The notes: generated from the sequence alone by a model not told the origin. DNA of 64,000 nt from an uncultured Planctomycetota bacterium (GCA_900696465.1 CAADGE010000046.1:1-64000); one strand, 5' to 3'; positions 52,719 to 62,264 are shown, counted from the first letter of the stretch. Made by a program: numbers and translations.

Positions 52719-54062
52719 ATGCGATCTTCGCTTGTCGCAGTGCTCGTTCTTTCCATGGCCGGCATCGTTCATGCTGGTCCACCGGTCGTTATTATCAACC
52801 CGATCGTGTTTGAGGGTTTCAACGTCCCCGGCATCGGCCTGATCTCGGGCGGCTTCGCGGCTTCCGAGCGTCACGCCGTGAATGACCACGGTGACTGGCT
52901 CGTTCGCGCGGACACCACGCATGCCGATACCAATGCCGACCTTGTCGTCCTCAACGGCAACGGCCACAGCACCGGCTCGCTGCTGCTGCGCGAGAATCAG
53001 CTCATGACGGCACCGGCGGGCGCCCGGCTGAGCACGCCCGACTCGATGTACATCAACAATCACGGAAACATGAGCTTCAATCACTTCCTGCGGGACACCG
53101 GCAGCACGAACAACGACAGCGGCGTGTATTTCAACAATGACCTGCTCATTCAGGAGAGCAATCATGTGACCGCCGCCGGTATCTCAGCCAACTCGCCCTG
53201 GCTCGGCTTCTTCGAGACGCGCATCAACAACAGCAACACCGTCATGGTGATGGGCACCTGCGATGATCCGGCGATCGCGTCGGGCGTTGATCAGCTCTTC
53301 GTGCTGGTCAATCCGTTTACACTGGCCCAGACGCTGGTCGCTCGCGAGGGTTCGGAAATCGTCTCCGGCCGCTTCGTCGAGACCTTCGGCACCGGCACCC
53401 ACACGATGGCCCTGAATGATCACGGACACGTGATGTTCACGGTCGATATGACCGGCGCCACGACCGACGACGGCGCCGTCGTTATCTGGGACGGCACCAA
53501 TTACAACGTGGTGATGCGCGAAGGCGACGCCTCGCCCGTAGCGGGTCGCAACTGGCAGAGTACCCCCACTGCCGTCGACTTCAACAGCAACGGCGACTGG
53601 GTGGCCCGCGGCGACCTCGACGGCGCCACGACCGATGACTCCGTCATCGTGAAAAACGGCACCGACATCATCGCCCGCGAAGGCCACGGCCTTCCTGCCA
53701 TCGGCAGCTTCCTCTTCCAGAACTTCGGCACCGGCGGCGTGGCCATCGACAAGAACGGCAACGTGGTCTGGTACGGCGACTGGGATGATCCGGACACCAC
53801 CCGCGATAAGGGCCTCTTCTGGAATGACCAGCTCATCGTTCAGATCGGCGTGACGCAGGTACAGGACGGCCGGATCATTACTTCGATCTCGGCGGTCTCG
53901 GAGAACATCTCGCTGAGCGGAAATGGCCGCTGGCTGGTCTTCGAGGGCGTGCTCAACGACGGCACGGACGGCGCCTTCATGGTCGAGATCATCCCCGAGC
54001 CGGGCACGCTGGCTTTGCTAGCCCTCGGCCTGACGGCTGTGATCCGACGGCGACGCCGGTAA
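52719..54062 (+). CDS. PEP-CTERM sorted exported protein
   Basis: 447 residues. Signal peptide MRSSLVAVLVLSMAGIVHAG. The body carries repeated motifs around NDHGDWLVRADT, NNHGNMSFN, NDHGHVMFTVD, NSNGDWVARGDLDG and GNGRWLVFEGV, spaced about 60-80 residues apart and suggesting a beta-propeller-like or repeat fold. The C-terminus IIPEPGTLALLALGLTAVIR plus RRRR is a PEP-CTERM sorting signal, which is cleaved by an exosortase; none is in this window. ATG 52719 follows GGAGG. A perfect terminator lies about 55 bases after the stop. Confidence 0.9.
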   Translation: MRSSLVAVLVLSMAGIVHAGPPVVIINPIVFEGFNVPGIGLISGGFAASERHAVNDHGDWLVRADTTHADTNADLVVLNGNGHSTGSLLLRENQLMTAPAGARLSTPDSMYINNHGNMSFNHFLRDTGSTNNDSGVYFNNDLLIQESNHVTAAGISANSPWLGFFETRINNSNTVMVMGTCDDPAIASGVDQLFVLVNPFTLAQTLVAREGSEIVSGRFVETFGTGTHTMALNDHGHVMFTVDMTGATTDDGAVVIWDGTNYNVVMREGDASPVAGRNWQSTPTAVDFNSNGDWVARGDLDGATTDDSVIVKNGTDIIAREGHGLPAIGSFLFQNFGTGGVAIDKNGNVVWYGDWDDPDTTRDKGLFWNDQLIVQIGVTQVQDGRIITSISAVSENISLSGNGRWLVFEGVLNDGTDGAFMVEIIPEPGTLALLALGLTAVIRRRRR

Positions 54063-54117
54063 GAATCGTTACGATCGGGATGCTTACAGTTCCGATTACG
54101 TTTACTATTCCACAAAG

Positions 54118-54149
54118 GCCGGTGGGCATCGAGCCCGCCGGCCTTTTTC
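54118..54149 (+). terminator. rho-independent terminator of the PEP-CTERM gene
   Basis: Perfect 11-pair stem GGCCGGTGGGC / GCCCGCCGGCC (loop ATCGA) followed by TTTTT. The 500 bases beyond it to the next gene hold a candidate promoter and a hairpin but no supported ORF. Confidence 0.9.
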
Positions 54150-54391
54150 ATATCCGGACGATCGTACTCTCCTGTTCGCCATCTCACAGCACGATGGTAG
54201 CGTTTCCTGTCTCCTTCACAGCGGTATCTCGACTTCAGACACTTAAAGCCAGGACATGCGATTGTGATCGATAACCGTCGCCGATTCAGCATGCTCAAAT
54301 GTGGAGACAGGCCATCTCATTCACGGTCTGACACGGCACGCCAACGAGCGTCCCAATTCGTTGCGCTGCAAAGGTTCTCGGACCCGGGGGG

Positions 54392-54421
54392 TTGACGCGG
54401 GCCGCAGGTTTCGGATACGAT
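54392..54421 (+). promoter_or_regulatory. candidate promoter of the giant Cys-rich protein
   Basis: TTGACG, 18-base spacer, TACGAT. The predicted start near 54429 gives a 5' leader of about 215 bases to the ATG at 54646. Confidence 0.4.
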
Positions 54422-54452
54422 TTGTGTTTGTGGGAGAGTGGTTTGGGATCCT

Positions 54453-54473
54453 GATGCGGAGTCCTTCCGCATC
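54453..54473 (+). promoter_or_regulatory. leader hairpin
   Basis: Perfect inverted repeat GATGCGGA-GTCCT-TCCGCATC in the predicted long 5' leader of the 54646 gene. It has no T-run, so it is more likely an mRNA stability or regulatory structure than a terminator. Confidence 0.4.
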
Positions 54474-54645
54474 GGGAGTGAGGTGGAGTGGCAGCGTCGC
54501 AGCAATAACAGACGTCTATTCTGTTAAAGCGTCGGCGCGACCTTTCTGCAATCCGAATCAATTCTCGAATCGTTTCTAAACGTGTCCGTCGTCGGGAGTT
54601 TTTTCCGCGAACCGTTCGACACAAAAGGGTTAAGGAGTAGGGTAA

Positions 54646-57600
54646 ATGTTTAATCGCAGAGTCCCATCGTTGTGCGCAGCGCTGACGCTGTGTATCTGTC
54701 TTGCCATTGGTCAGAGTTGGGCGAACGACCTTACGGCCGCTCCGTCTGACGTGTCGGACAATCAGATCCGGCTCAAGAACGGCGAACTCCGCAAGGATCG
54801 CAGTTACACCAGTCAGGCCCGTCCGAACGCATCGTACAACGTGCGCCCGGTCTATCCGGTTCTGCTCCCGCAGATGGATGAAAACGCCGCACAGCCGCGT
54901 GGCGTTGCCCCGGACTGCACGCTGCCTCCATGCGACATCATCATCTATGACAATCTTGCTGGCCCGGCGTCGGCCGGCGCCTTCGGTGATAACGACGGTG
55001 TGCCGCTCTATGACGACTGCGCGCTGGTCGGCCTGGATCGCTTCATCTGCCGATTCACGCTCGGCCTTGGCGGACTGAACAACACCGGCGGCATCGCCCC
55101 GGTCACGCTTGAGATCCGCAGCGGAAACTACTTCCCGATCTGCCCGGAAGACCCCCGCTCGGAAGTTCTCTACACGGCCACCCAGAACATCGCCCTGACC
55201 AACCCCTTTAACCTTGTCAGCTACAACGTCGATCCGCCGGTCTTCCTCGACTACGACTTCTTCTGGGTCGGTGTCAGCACGCCTCCGCCGGATAACGACG
55301 CCGGCTGGACCATCGGCGGCCAAGCCGAAGTCGGCTACACCGAGAACAACATCGTCATCCCCAACATGAACGGGACCTGCGAAGACCTCGGCCCCGGCCA
55401 GATGGACGACTATTTCTGGTACGGCGGTGATCCGTGGGCCGGCATGGGTGTTCAGATTCTGGCCAACCCCGGCCCTCCGGGCGCCTGCTGCGTCCGCGAC
55501 ATCGACCTCGGTGGCGGCCTGGCCCAGTGCGATGACGAAGTGTTCCGCTCGCAGTGTCTCTCGGCGAGCACGACGAACCTCTGGCGACCGGGCGAGTGCG
55601 CCGAATTCGGCGAAGACCCGCCCTGTGCACCGTGTATCTCACAGGCCGGCGCCTGCGACGGCGCGACGGTAGCTTCGGAGGCCAACTGCTCCAACGGTTA
55701 CATCGACACGCACAATCCTGACTGCACGGTCCCGAGTCTTCCGATCATCGGCTGCGGCGATCGCATCTGCGGCACTTCCGGAACGTACGCTTCTGCTTGT
55801 ACGACGGATACACAGTGCGCCGGTGGCATCAGCTGCGTGGGCGGCGTCTGCGACGGCCCGCCGGACACGCGCGACAACGACTGGTATCGCCTGGTGCTGA
55901 CCGAGACCCGCCAGGTCTCGATCAAGGTGCGGGCGCGATTCGCAGTTCAGCTTTCGCTGATGAACAACGGCGGCGATCCACTGACCTGCTCCGACGAGGC
56001 CCTCGATTTCGAAGCCGGCCGCGCCTGTGAAGAGCTGGTGATCAACCGCTGCCTGCCCGCCGGCACCTGGCATGTGCGCGTCCGACCGGACACGTTCTCG
56101 GCCATCCCGTGCGATACGCGGTATCGGCTTGAGGTCGACTGTGGCTCGTGCACACTGCCGACCGGCGCCTGCTGCGATGCCAGCATGGCCGGTTGTTCGA
56201 TTCTGGCCGAAGTGGCCTGCGTGGGTCGCGACGGTGTCTATCGCGGCAACGATACCACATGCGAAACGGCGGACTGCCCCGGCGTTCCGGCCAACAACCT
56301 CTGCTCGGCGGCGACGCTGCTGCCGACGTCGGCCGTGCGTATCAGCTTCCGGCTGGATACGACCTTCGCGTCGGACACCACGACGCCGCCGGCCGATCCC
56401 GGTAACTGCACGAACGAGCTGGACAACGGCACCACGCCGATCCGCAAGGACGTCTTCTTCCGCTATCGCATTCCCACGAACTACCTGGGAACGGCGATCA
56501 CGATCGGTGACGTGGTCATCAGCACCAACGACCAGCCGGATCATCCGCACGAGTCGCTGTTTGACACCTGGGTGGTGGTCTACGGCAATCCGTCGATGGC
56601 CAATCCCTGCGACGCGGCGACGTTGTGCGGCCGCCCGCAGTACGAGTGCAACGACAACATCCTCAACAACGGTACGAACTTCAAGTTCAACTCGCTTTCG
56701 CACCTCGTCATTCCCGTGCAATCGGGAAGCGGTTCGCTCTTTGATCCGGGCGATTGCATCCTGATCCGCGTTGGTCGAGGCGTCAGCGGGATCACCCCGG
56801 CCAACCCGCCGGGCGGTCCGGGCTGGTTGAACATCGACTTCATCCCGCGCAGCGCTCCCTTCTCGCTCGACACGGGAAGATGCTGCTTCGATGCGGATGA
56901 TGCTTTCAAGTGCACCATCGAGTTAACCGAGGCGGCATGCATCGGTGCAGGCGGCTTCCCGCGAAGCCGACTTGACTACAACCAGGGCGACCCCAGCGTG
57001 GTCGAGCAGGTGGCCGGTTGCGATGCCGATCCCTGTCCGCGAGCGGGCGATGCCTGCTACACCGCTTTGGACCTGAATGACATGCTCGGAGGTGATGCGG
57101 GCACGATCACGCGTGGCATCCGGAACGTGACATACTTCAGGTACACGGTCCCGGATGTGGGTGGCATCGTGCTACACACCTGCGGCAGTGCGGGCTTCTA
57201 CGACCCGATCCTCGGTGTCTATCCCAATTCGATAAACGCCAACGGCGACTGCAATCTCAGCGCACTGATCAAGTTCGGCGATGACTGTACGTCCACCACC
57301 TCGGCGGCCGATGGTGCGCTGACGTCCGCCCCCTGTTACGGCGGCATCAACGCGACCTCGAGCGCCTGTCTGTGTCTGAGCGTCGGCCCCGGCATGGACG
57401 TTCAGGCCGGCCAGGAAATCATCATTGCCTTCGGCTCTTCGAACCAGCCCGGCAAGCAGTTCGTCTTCCAGGGTTCACCGCGACTGATCGTGAACCCGGT
57501 GACGGACCCGCTCGACCCGCCGGTTCTGGCTTCGCTGTCGGTGGTCACGCTTTCGCAGTGCTTCTCGTGTCCTTCGGACTGTCCGGGTGGCGCACTGCAG

Positions 57601-60546
57601 GAAGGTTCGGACTTCATCTGTGTCGACACGGCTGATCCCCAGCCGCAGGACCTGCACAACGGCGGATGCAGCGCCACACCGCCGTCCTTCAACGGACCGA
57701 CGATCGATTGTTCGGGCGGACCGGTGGTCATCTGCGGTCGCGCGGGTAACTACCGCCATCCGTTCCCCTGCGACAACACATTCGACTGCCCGAATCTCGA
57801 ACCGTGTTCGGGTCAGGGCGGCTTCTGCATCGGTCCGGCCCGCTTCGTCGCTCGTGACGAGGACTGGTACCGGATCGTCGTGGACAGCCCTCGAACCATC
57901 CGCTGGCGCAGTCTGAGTTCGGAATTCGCGTTGCAGATGGAGATCTTCGCGGATCCCGAGGGCGACTGCGACAACATTTTCGTGCTTGCAGCCGGGTCGA
58001 CGGATTTCGCGTGCACGCCACCGACCGGCGAACCTTCCAACCTTGAGGTGTCCGCCAGCGTCTGCGCCGGTACGTACTATCTGCGTGTCACGCCGTCGGT
58101 CTTCGGCGGCCTGGGCGATACGTCCTGCAACGCCGAGTACACCGTCGAGGCCTCCTGCGAAGAATTTGTCCAGCCGGTTTCCTGCTGCCTGGGCGACATG
58201 AACGGCGACGGCAAGGTGAACGGACTTGACATCCAGAAATGGATCAGCGTCCTGTTCACGCCGCCGACGGCGCTCGACAACTTCCTGGGCTGCTTCGCGG
58301 CCAACTTCTGTCGTGCCGATATCAACAGCAGCGGCGCGATCGACCTGGCCGACCTGCCCGACTTCGTGGATCTGCTGGTCACGGCGAACAAGCCGGTCTG
58401 CACGCTCGGACCGGTTTGTTCCGACGCGGCGACCAGCCAGCTGCCGTTCGACTCGCAGGGCATCACCAAGAGCGACCTCGACGCGACGGATGAACGCCGC
58501 GCCGCAGACTGCTTCAAGCCCCTTGAGAGCGGCATGATCTCCACGGTCTGCTGGTGGGGCGCCTACGCCGACATCGCCGGCGTCGATTGCGGCCCTGAGT
58601 TCGACTGCTTCCAGATCACCTTTTACAGCATGCGGGACGGCTGCGAAAAAACGCAGTTGAACCGCTGTCCGGACCTGCGGATCGAGCCGCCCGGCTCCAT
58701 CTTCGTTCCGGATGCCACGCGCGTGGCCACCGGCGCGATCATCACGCCGAACGGCCTCGTGACCGAGTGGTTCTACACGGCCACGCTGCCGACGCCGATC
58801 CAGGTGACGGCCGGCCAGTGCATGTGGATGGAGATCGTCAACAAGACCCCGGCCAGCAACTGCCAGTGGCATTGGGAACAGTCGCCGCAGGGCGACACCC
58901 GCCATGCCGCCATCCAGTACGTCGTACCCACGGGTGATCTCCCGACGAACTACGACGACTGCACGGCTGCGGCGCGCGACCTGGCGTTCAGCATCAACCT
59001 GCGGATCGACAAGGGCGGCTGCGCCCGGCCGATCGGCCGCTGCTGCTACGACGCCCCGCCGCTCGGCACACTCAACTGTGATAGCACGACGGAAGACTAC
59101 TGCCGTGCGGTACTTAACGGTGAATGGATAGAGGACGGCAATTGTTCTGATCCTCATCCGCCGGGATTGCCAGCAGATCCTCCGTGCGTCGTCGGGCGCT
59201 GCTGCTACCTCGACGAGGAACTGACGCCGCAGTGCGTCAGCACCCTGCTGTCGGCCTGCAATGCCGTCGGTGGTCTCTGGGTCGAGGCGGCTTCCTGTCC
59301 ATGCCCGACCGGCCGCTGCTGTCTGGGCCCTGGCAACTGTCAGGACAGCTACACTGAAATCCAGTGCATCTCGGCCGGCGGTATCTGGGGCCTTGGTGAG
59401 ACCTGCGCCTCACCGTGCCCGACCGGTATCTGCAACAATGTCGGTCGCTGCCAGTTGCCGCATCTGTCCAGCGGTTTGCAGCAGGGCGGCTACGTCAGCG
59501 ATGCGGATAACGAGGTCTCAACGGCTGATGACTTCCGCCCGACCTTCACAAGCGGGCTGAACTACATCGACCAGATCTGCTTCCGTGGATTCCATCGCCG
59601 GACGACGGTCGCGGCGGACTGCGGCGGCGGCGTTGAGACGTCTGAAACCTTCCGGATCACCTACTACGCAAGTGCCGGTGATCTGCCGGATACTTCGACC
59701 ATCATCGGCGGGCCGTTCAACGTGACGCCGCTCAAGAGCGTCCCGGTACCGACAGAAGGTGTTCAGGGCTTCGGTGCCCAGTACCAGTACGAGGCGTTCC
59801 ATGCGGCGGTCCCGGTCACGGCCAACCAGTGCTACTGGATCGAGATCGTCCAGACCGTCTCCGATTCCGATTGCGTCTTCCTCTGGGCGACGTCCAACGA
59901 GGGCGGCAACCAGAAGGCGGCCATCCGGAAGTACGGAGCGGCCGGCGATGCCTTCCCGTACCAGGTCGTGGACCGCGATCTGTCCTTCTGCGTCGGACCG
60001 GTCAACGTCGGCTCGGCCAGTTGTGCCTTCAGCCCGGTGGCGCCGCCGAACAACACCTGTGCCAATGCCATCAACCTCGGCACGGGTTCGATGTCGTCGC
60101 CGGTTGTTGGTACGACGATCGGGGCCACGCTTGAGCCGAACGCCTCCGCAGGATGCACGAACGCGGCCACCGCCGCCGACGTGTATTACAAGTGGACGGC
60201 GGCATCGGGCACGGGCAATCGTGTCTTCAGCTTGTGTTACCTCGACACAACGTTTGACTCTGTTCTTTCGGTCCACCTGACCACGGGCACTAACGTGCCG
60301 CCGGGCGGATGTCCTCCGACGACGGTCACGCAGGTCAACCCGCTGAGCGGCTGTAATGCCGACGGTTGCCCGGCCGGTTTTGGAACGAACTTCCTGTTCT
60401 TCCAGGGTCGCCAGTCCCGCGTCTCCGTGGGTCAGGCGGTCATCCCGGCCGGCTCGACGGTCGTCGTGCGTGTCAGCGGTACCACCAAGGGCGGCCCGGG
60501 CAACAACCCGCCGAACGGCAAGTTCCGGCTGCTCGTCACGCAGTAA
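54646..60546 (+). CDS. giant exported Cys-rich repeat protein with internal dockerin-like module
   Basis: 1966 residues. Signal peptide LCAALTLCICLAIGQSWA. Six Cys-rich modules start G-(A/R)-CC at about 279, 506, 743, 1463, 1517 and 1555 (GACCVRDIDL, GACCDASMAG, GRCCFDADDA, GRCCYDAPPL, GRCCYLDEEL, GRCCLGPGNC). Two larger duplicated units contain DTRDNDWYRLVLTETRQ and ARDEDWYRIVVDSPRT. A dockerin-like module GDMNGDGKVNGLDIQKW lies at about 1180-1255, internal rather than terminal. Two related jelly-roll-like units follow (FQITFYSMRDGCEK; FRITYYASAGDLPD). No enzyme motif is visible. A structural or adhesive surface role with many disulfides is plausible. AAGGAG precedes the ATG and a terminator follows the stop. 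Confidence 0.88.
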   Translation: MFNRRVPSLCAALTLCICLAIGQSWANDLTAAPSDVSDNQIRLKNGELRKDRSYTSQARPNASYNVRPVYPVLLPQMDENAAQPRGVAPDCTLPPCDIIIYDNLAGPASAGAFGDNDGVPLYDDCALVGLDRFICRFTLGLGGLNNTGGIAPVTLEIRSGNYFPICPEDPRSEVLYTATQNIALTNPFNLVSYNVDPPVFLDYDFFWVGVSTPPPDNDAGWTIGGQAEVGYTENNIVIPNMNGTCEDLGPGQMDDYFWYGGDPWAGMGVQILANPGPPGACCVRDIDLGGGLAQCDDEVFRSQCLSASTTNLWRPGECAEFGEDPPCAPCISQAGACDGATVASEANCSNGYIDTHNPDCTVPSLPIIGCGDRICGTSGTYASACTTDTQCAGGISCVGGVCDGPPDTRDNDWYRLVLTETRQVSIKVRARFAVQLSLMNNGGDPLTCSDEALDFEAGRACEELVINRCLPAGTWHVRVRPDTFSAIPCDTRYRLEVDCGSCTLPTGACCDASMAGCSILAEVACVGRDGVYRGNDTTCETADCPGVPANNLCSAATLLPTSAVRISFRLDTTFASDTTTPPADPGNCTNELDNGTTPIRKDVFFRYRIPTNYLGTAITIGDVVISTNDQPDHPHESLFDTWVVVYGNPSMANPCDAATLCGRPQYECNDNILNNGTNFKFNSLSHLVIPVQSGSGSLFDPGDCILIRVGRGVSGITPANPPGGPGWLNIDFIPRSAPFSLDTGRCCFDADDAFKCTIELTEAACIGAGGFPRSRLDYNQGDPSVVEQVAGCDADPCPRAGDACYTALDLNDMLGGDAGTITRGIRNVTYFRYTVPDVGGIVLHTCGSAGFYDPILGVYPNSINANGDCNLSALIKFGDDCTSTTSAADGALTSAPCYGGINATSSACLCLSVGPGMDVQAGQEIIIAFGSSNQPGKQFVFQGSPRLIVNPVTDPLDPPVLASLSVVTLSQCFSCPSDCPGGALQEGSDFICVDTADPQPQDLHNGGCSATPPSFNGPTIDCSGGPVVICGRAGNYRHPFPCDNTFDCPNLEPCSGQGGFCIGPARFVARDEDWYRIVVDSPRTIRWRSLSSEFALQMEIFADPEGDCDNIFVLAAGSTDFACTPPTGEPSNLEVSASVCAGTYYLRVTPSVFGGLGDTSCNAEYTVEASCEEFVQPVSCCLGDMNGDGKVNGLDIQKWISVLFTPPTALDNFLGCFAANFCRADINSSGAIDLADLPDFVDLLVTANKPVCTLGPVCSDAATSQLPFDSQGITKSDLDATDERRAADCFKPLESGMISTVCWWGAYADIAGVDCGPEFDCFQITFYSMRDGCEKTQLNRCPDLRIEPPGSIFVPDATRVATGAIITPNGLVTEWFYTATLPTPIQVTAGQCMWMEIVNKTPASNCQWHWEQSPQGDTRHAAIQYVVPTGDLPTNYDDCTAAARDLAFSINLRIDKGGCARPIGRCCYDAPPLGTLNCDSTTEDYCRAVLNGEWIEDGNCSDPHPPGLPADPPCVVGRCCYLDEELTPQCVSTLLSACNAVGGLWVEAASCPCPTGRCCLGPGNCQDSYTEIQCISAGGIWGLGETCASPCPTGICNNVGRCQLPHLSSGLQQGGYVSDADNEVSTADDFRPTFTSGLNYIDQICFRGFHRRTTVAADCGGGVETSETFRITYYASAGDLPDTSTIIGGPFNVTPLKSVPVPTEGVQGFGAQYQYEAFHAAVPVTANQCYWIEIVQTVSDSDCVFLWATSNEGGNQKAAIRKYGAAGDAFPYQVVDRDLSFCVGPVNVGSASCAFSPVAPPNNTCANAINLGTGSMSSPVVGTTIGATLEPNASAGCTNAATAADVYYKWTAASGTGNRVFSLCYLDTTFDSVLSVHLTTGTNVPPGGCPPTTVTQVNPLSGCNADGCPAGFGTNFLFFQGRQSRVSVGQAVIPAGSTVVVRVSGTTKGGPGNNPPNGKFRLLVTQ

Positions 60547-60596
60547 TCACGGCGCGCGGCCGGGAGGCCCCGCAGACGTGACCTGATGCCAACTCA

Positions 60597-60632
60597 ACGG
60601 CCCCGTACGCTACCGGCGTGCGGGGCCGTTTT
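60597..60632 (+). terminator. rho-independent terminator of the giant Cys-rich gene
   Basis: Long stem ACGGCCCCG / CGGGGCCGT with inner pairs TACGC/GCGTG and a small loop, followed by TTTT, about 50 bases after the stop at 60546. Confidence 0.85.
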
Positions 60633-60730
60633 CATTGCGGGCGGTGTGGATTGAGTGTTGTCGAGTCGTGCGTACGTTTCCAGATTGCGCATCACAGCGA
60701 TACCGGACGCTGCAACACAGGGCAAAGAGA

Positions 60731-61183
60731 CTAGTCCTTGGTGCCGATGTCGTTGGTGAAGGCCGTTAGGACGAGCAAATTCTCATCGCGCTCGTGGCGT
60801 TCAACGTACTGCAGCAGATTCTGGATGCGGCGGCAGCAGTCGAGGATCAGCAGGTGGTCCTCGGGACGCAGGTCGCCCAACTCGCGGTGTATCTCGTCCA
60901 TCAGATGCGCCAAGGCGGCATGCTCGCTCGCCAGCCGCTCGACCTCGCGTGAGAGCGCCGGCCGCTGCTCGACGACGCAAAGCATGTAGCCATCCTGCTC
61001 CTCGAGGGCCATGTGCTTGATCAGATGGGCACGGAGATGGTCGAAGGCCTGTCGCACATCCTGGATCCATCGTCCCTGGTTGGTCCGCGGGCAGATGGCC
61101 GCCTTCTCCTGGAGCTTCTCGGACAGCGTGTGGACCTTTTCGTGCTCCTGGCGCATCCAGTGAGCCAGTTCCTTGGTTTTCAT
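60731..61183 (-). CDS. hemerythrin-like domain protein
   Basis: 150 residues, a four-helix HHE cation-binding domain expected to hold a di-iron site that can bind O2, NO or peroxide. Candidate ligands are His14, His57 and Glu61 in IKHMALEEQD, His88 in SEHAAL, and His130 with Glu134 in ERHERDEN. AAGGAG lies 5 bases before the ATG. It is the third gene of a minus-strand operon (CBS, tandem-Cys protein, hemerythrin) behind a sigma-54 site, opposite a globin-sensor kinase, which supports a role in O2/NO handling. Confidence 0.87.
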   Translation of the reverse strand: MKTKELAHWMRQEHEKVHTLSEKLQEKAAICPRTNQGRWIQDVRQAFDHLRAHLIKHMALEEQDGYMLCVVEQRPALSREVERLASEHAALAHLMDEIHRELGDLRPEDHLLILDCCRRIQNLLQYVERHERDENLLVLTAFTNDIGTKD

Positions 61184-61213
61184 CGCGACTCCTTGCCGAA
61201 TCTGTGCCCGTCG

Positions 61214-61579
61214 TCACTGCCTGGGCGCAGGCGATGCAGCCGGACAGTTGTTGCCCGACAGTTCCATCTCGATCTCATCAACGATCAGCGGAAAATAGGC
61301 GTCCAGCGCGCAATCCAGATCTTCCCGCAGCGGACAGGTGCCGTGGTCATCCTCATGCGGGCAGACCTGGCAGACGCGTAATCGCAGCGTGTCTGCGTAG
61401 GGATCAATCCGCCAGCTGTGCGTCTTCTGTACGATCTCCACGATTTCGGGCAGACTACGGAAAATGGCACAGGTGCGCGACGGCGGCAGACTGCACGTCC
61501 GCGCACTGGTGAAGCGGGCGCAACGCGGGCAGATCAGATTCCGCAGGCGCGCTTCGACTCGGCTTAGCAGCGGTTCCAT
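61214..61579 (-). CDS. small protein with a duplicated Cx2C-x8-C-x7-C motif
   Basis: 121 residues. Two four-Cys sets have identical spacing: Cys17-x2-Cys20-x8-Cys29-x7-Cys37 and Cys70-x2-Cys73-x8-Cys82-x7-Cys90, offset by exactly 53 residues. Each is followed by a predicted helix (IFRSLPEIVEIVQ; AYFPLIVDEIEMEL), so the whole half-domain appears duplicated. Such sets could hold Fe-S clusters or zinc. I do not recognise the family. It overlaps the CBS gene by 16 bases and has AGGAGG 8 bases before the ATG, so translation is probably coupled. It lies 30 bases before the hemerythrin gene. Confidence 0.78.
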   Translation of the reverse strand: MEPLLSRVEARLRNLICPRCARFTSARTCSLPPSRTCAIFRSLPEIVEIVQKTHSWRIDPYADTLRLRVCQVCPHEDDHGTCPLREDLDCALDAYFPLIVDEIEMELSGNNCPAASPAPRQ

Positions 61580-62019
61580 TGTTCTGTCCTCCTCTCCGTG
61601 CAGGCACGATCAACACCGGACCAGCCCGGATTCGTCTCTGCGGCCTGGGAGAGCGCCAGCATCCGCAGGAGATCGTGCGCACCAAGCATGCCGACGACGT
61701 GATCACCCACGACGACCGGCAGTGCGCCATACCGCTTCCGCGTGAGAATATCGACGGCCTCGCAGATCCGGGTGCCTGGGGTCACGGTCTCCGGGTTCGG
61801 GGTCATGACGTCCGCGGCAGTCAGGACATCGATGCGTCGGGTCTGCAGGCCGCCCAGGACATCGCGCTCGGTGATGATGCCGATGAGGCGATTTCGTTCG
61901 TCCACGACCGGAAGCTGGGCAATCCGATGGTGGAAGATCATCGAGGCCACGCGAACGAGCGGCTCGCCGGCAGAAACCGTCATCGGACACGGAATCATGC
62001 AATCTTCGACGAGCATCAT
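61564..62019 (-). CDS. tandem CBS-domain protein
   Basis: 151 residues, two CBS motifs forming one Bateman module that usually binds adenine nucleotides. CBS1: CPMTVSAGEPLVRVASMIFH then HRIAQLPVVDERNRLIGIIT. CBS2: DVMTPNPETVTPGTRICEAV then KRYGALPVVVGDHVVGML. A short basic Cys-containing tail follows. AGGAG precedes two consecutive ATGs (62019 and 62016), and the second is better spaced. First gene of the operon behind the sigma-54 site at 62123-62137, giving a leader of about 90 bases. Its ligand or partner is not shown by sequence. Confidence 0.88.
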   Translation of the reverse strand: MMLVEDCMIPCPMTVSAGEPLVRVASMIFHHRIAQLPVVDERNRLIGIITERDVLGGLQTRRIDVLTAADVMTPNPETVTPGTRICEAVDILTRKRYGALPVVVGDHVVGMLGAHDLLRMLALSQAAETNPGWSGVDRACTERRTEQWNRC

Positions 62020-62122
62020 TTTCTCCTGATTCGCCCGGTGACGACCAGCGCCACCACAGAAGATTCGCGCAGCACCGTCCGACGAAGACCCTCATCATGG
62101 ACGGCGGCGCACGACGAAGGGG

Positions 62123-62137
62123 GCAATGCTCGTGCCA
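62123..62137 (-). promoter_or_regulatory. sigma-54 promoter (-24/-12) of the CBS/tandem-Cys/hemerythrin operon
   Basis: On the minus strand TGGCAC-GAGCA-TTGC, an exact match to the TGGCAC-N5-TTGC core with GG and GC 10 bases apart. Transcription would start near 62111, about 92 bases before the CBS start codon. It faces the CBS operon and is divergent from the site at 62400-62415. Confidence 0.7.
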
Positions 62138-62264
62138 CAGGGTTCACGAAAACCTCAGAGGCAGTGATGCTCGCGATCTCGATCCACCCCCGAGGGCGAT
62201 GGACGACCCGGTCGGCAGGATTACGGGAGCTAACTCCTCGAGGATGGCGAACGACGTAACTTCT

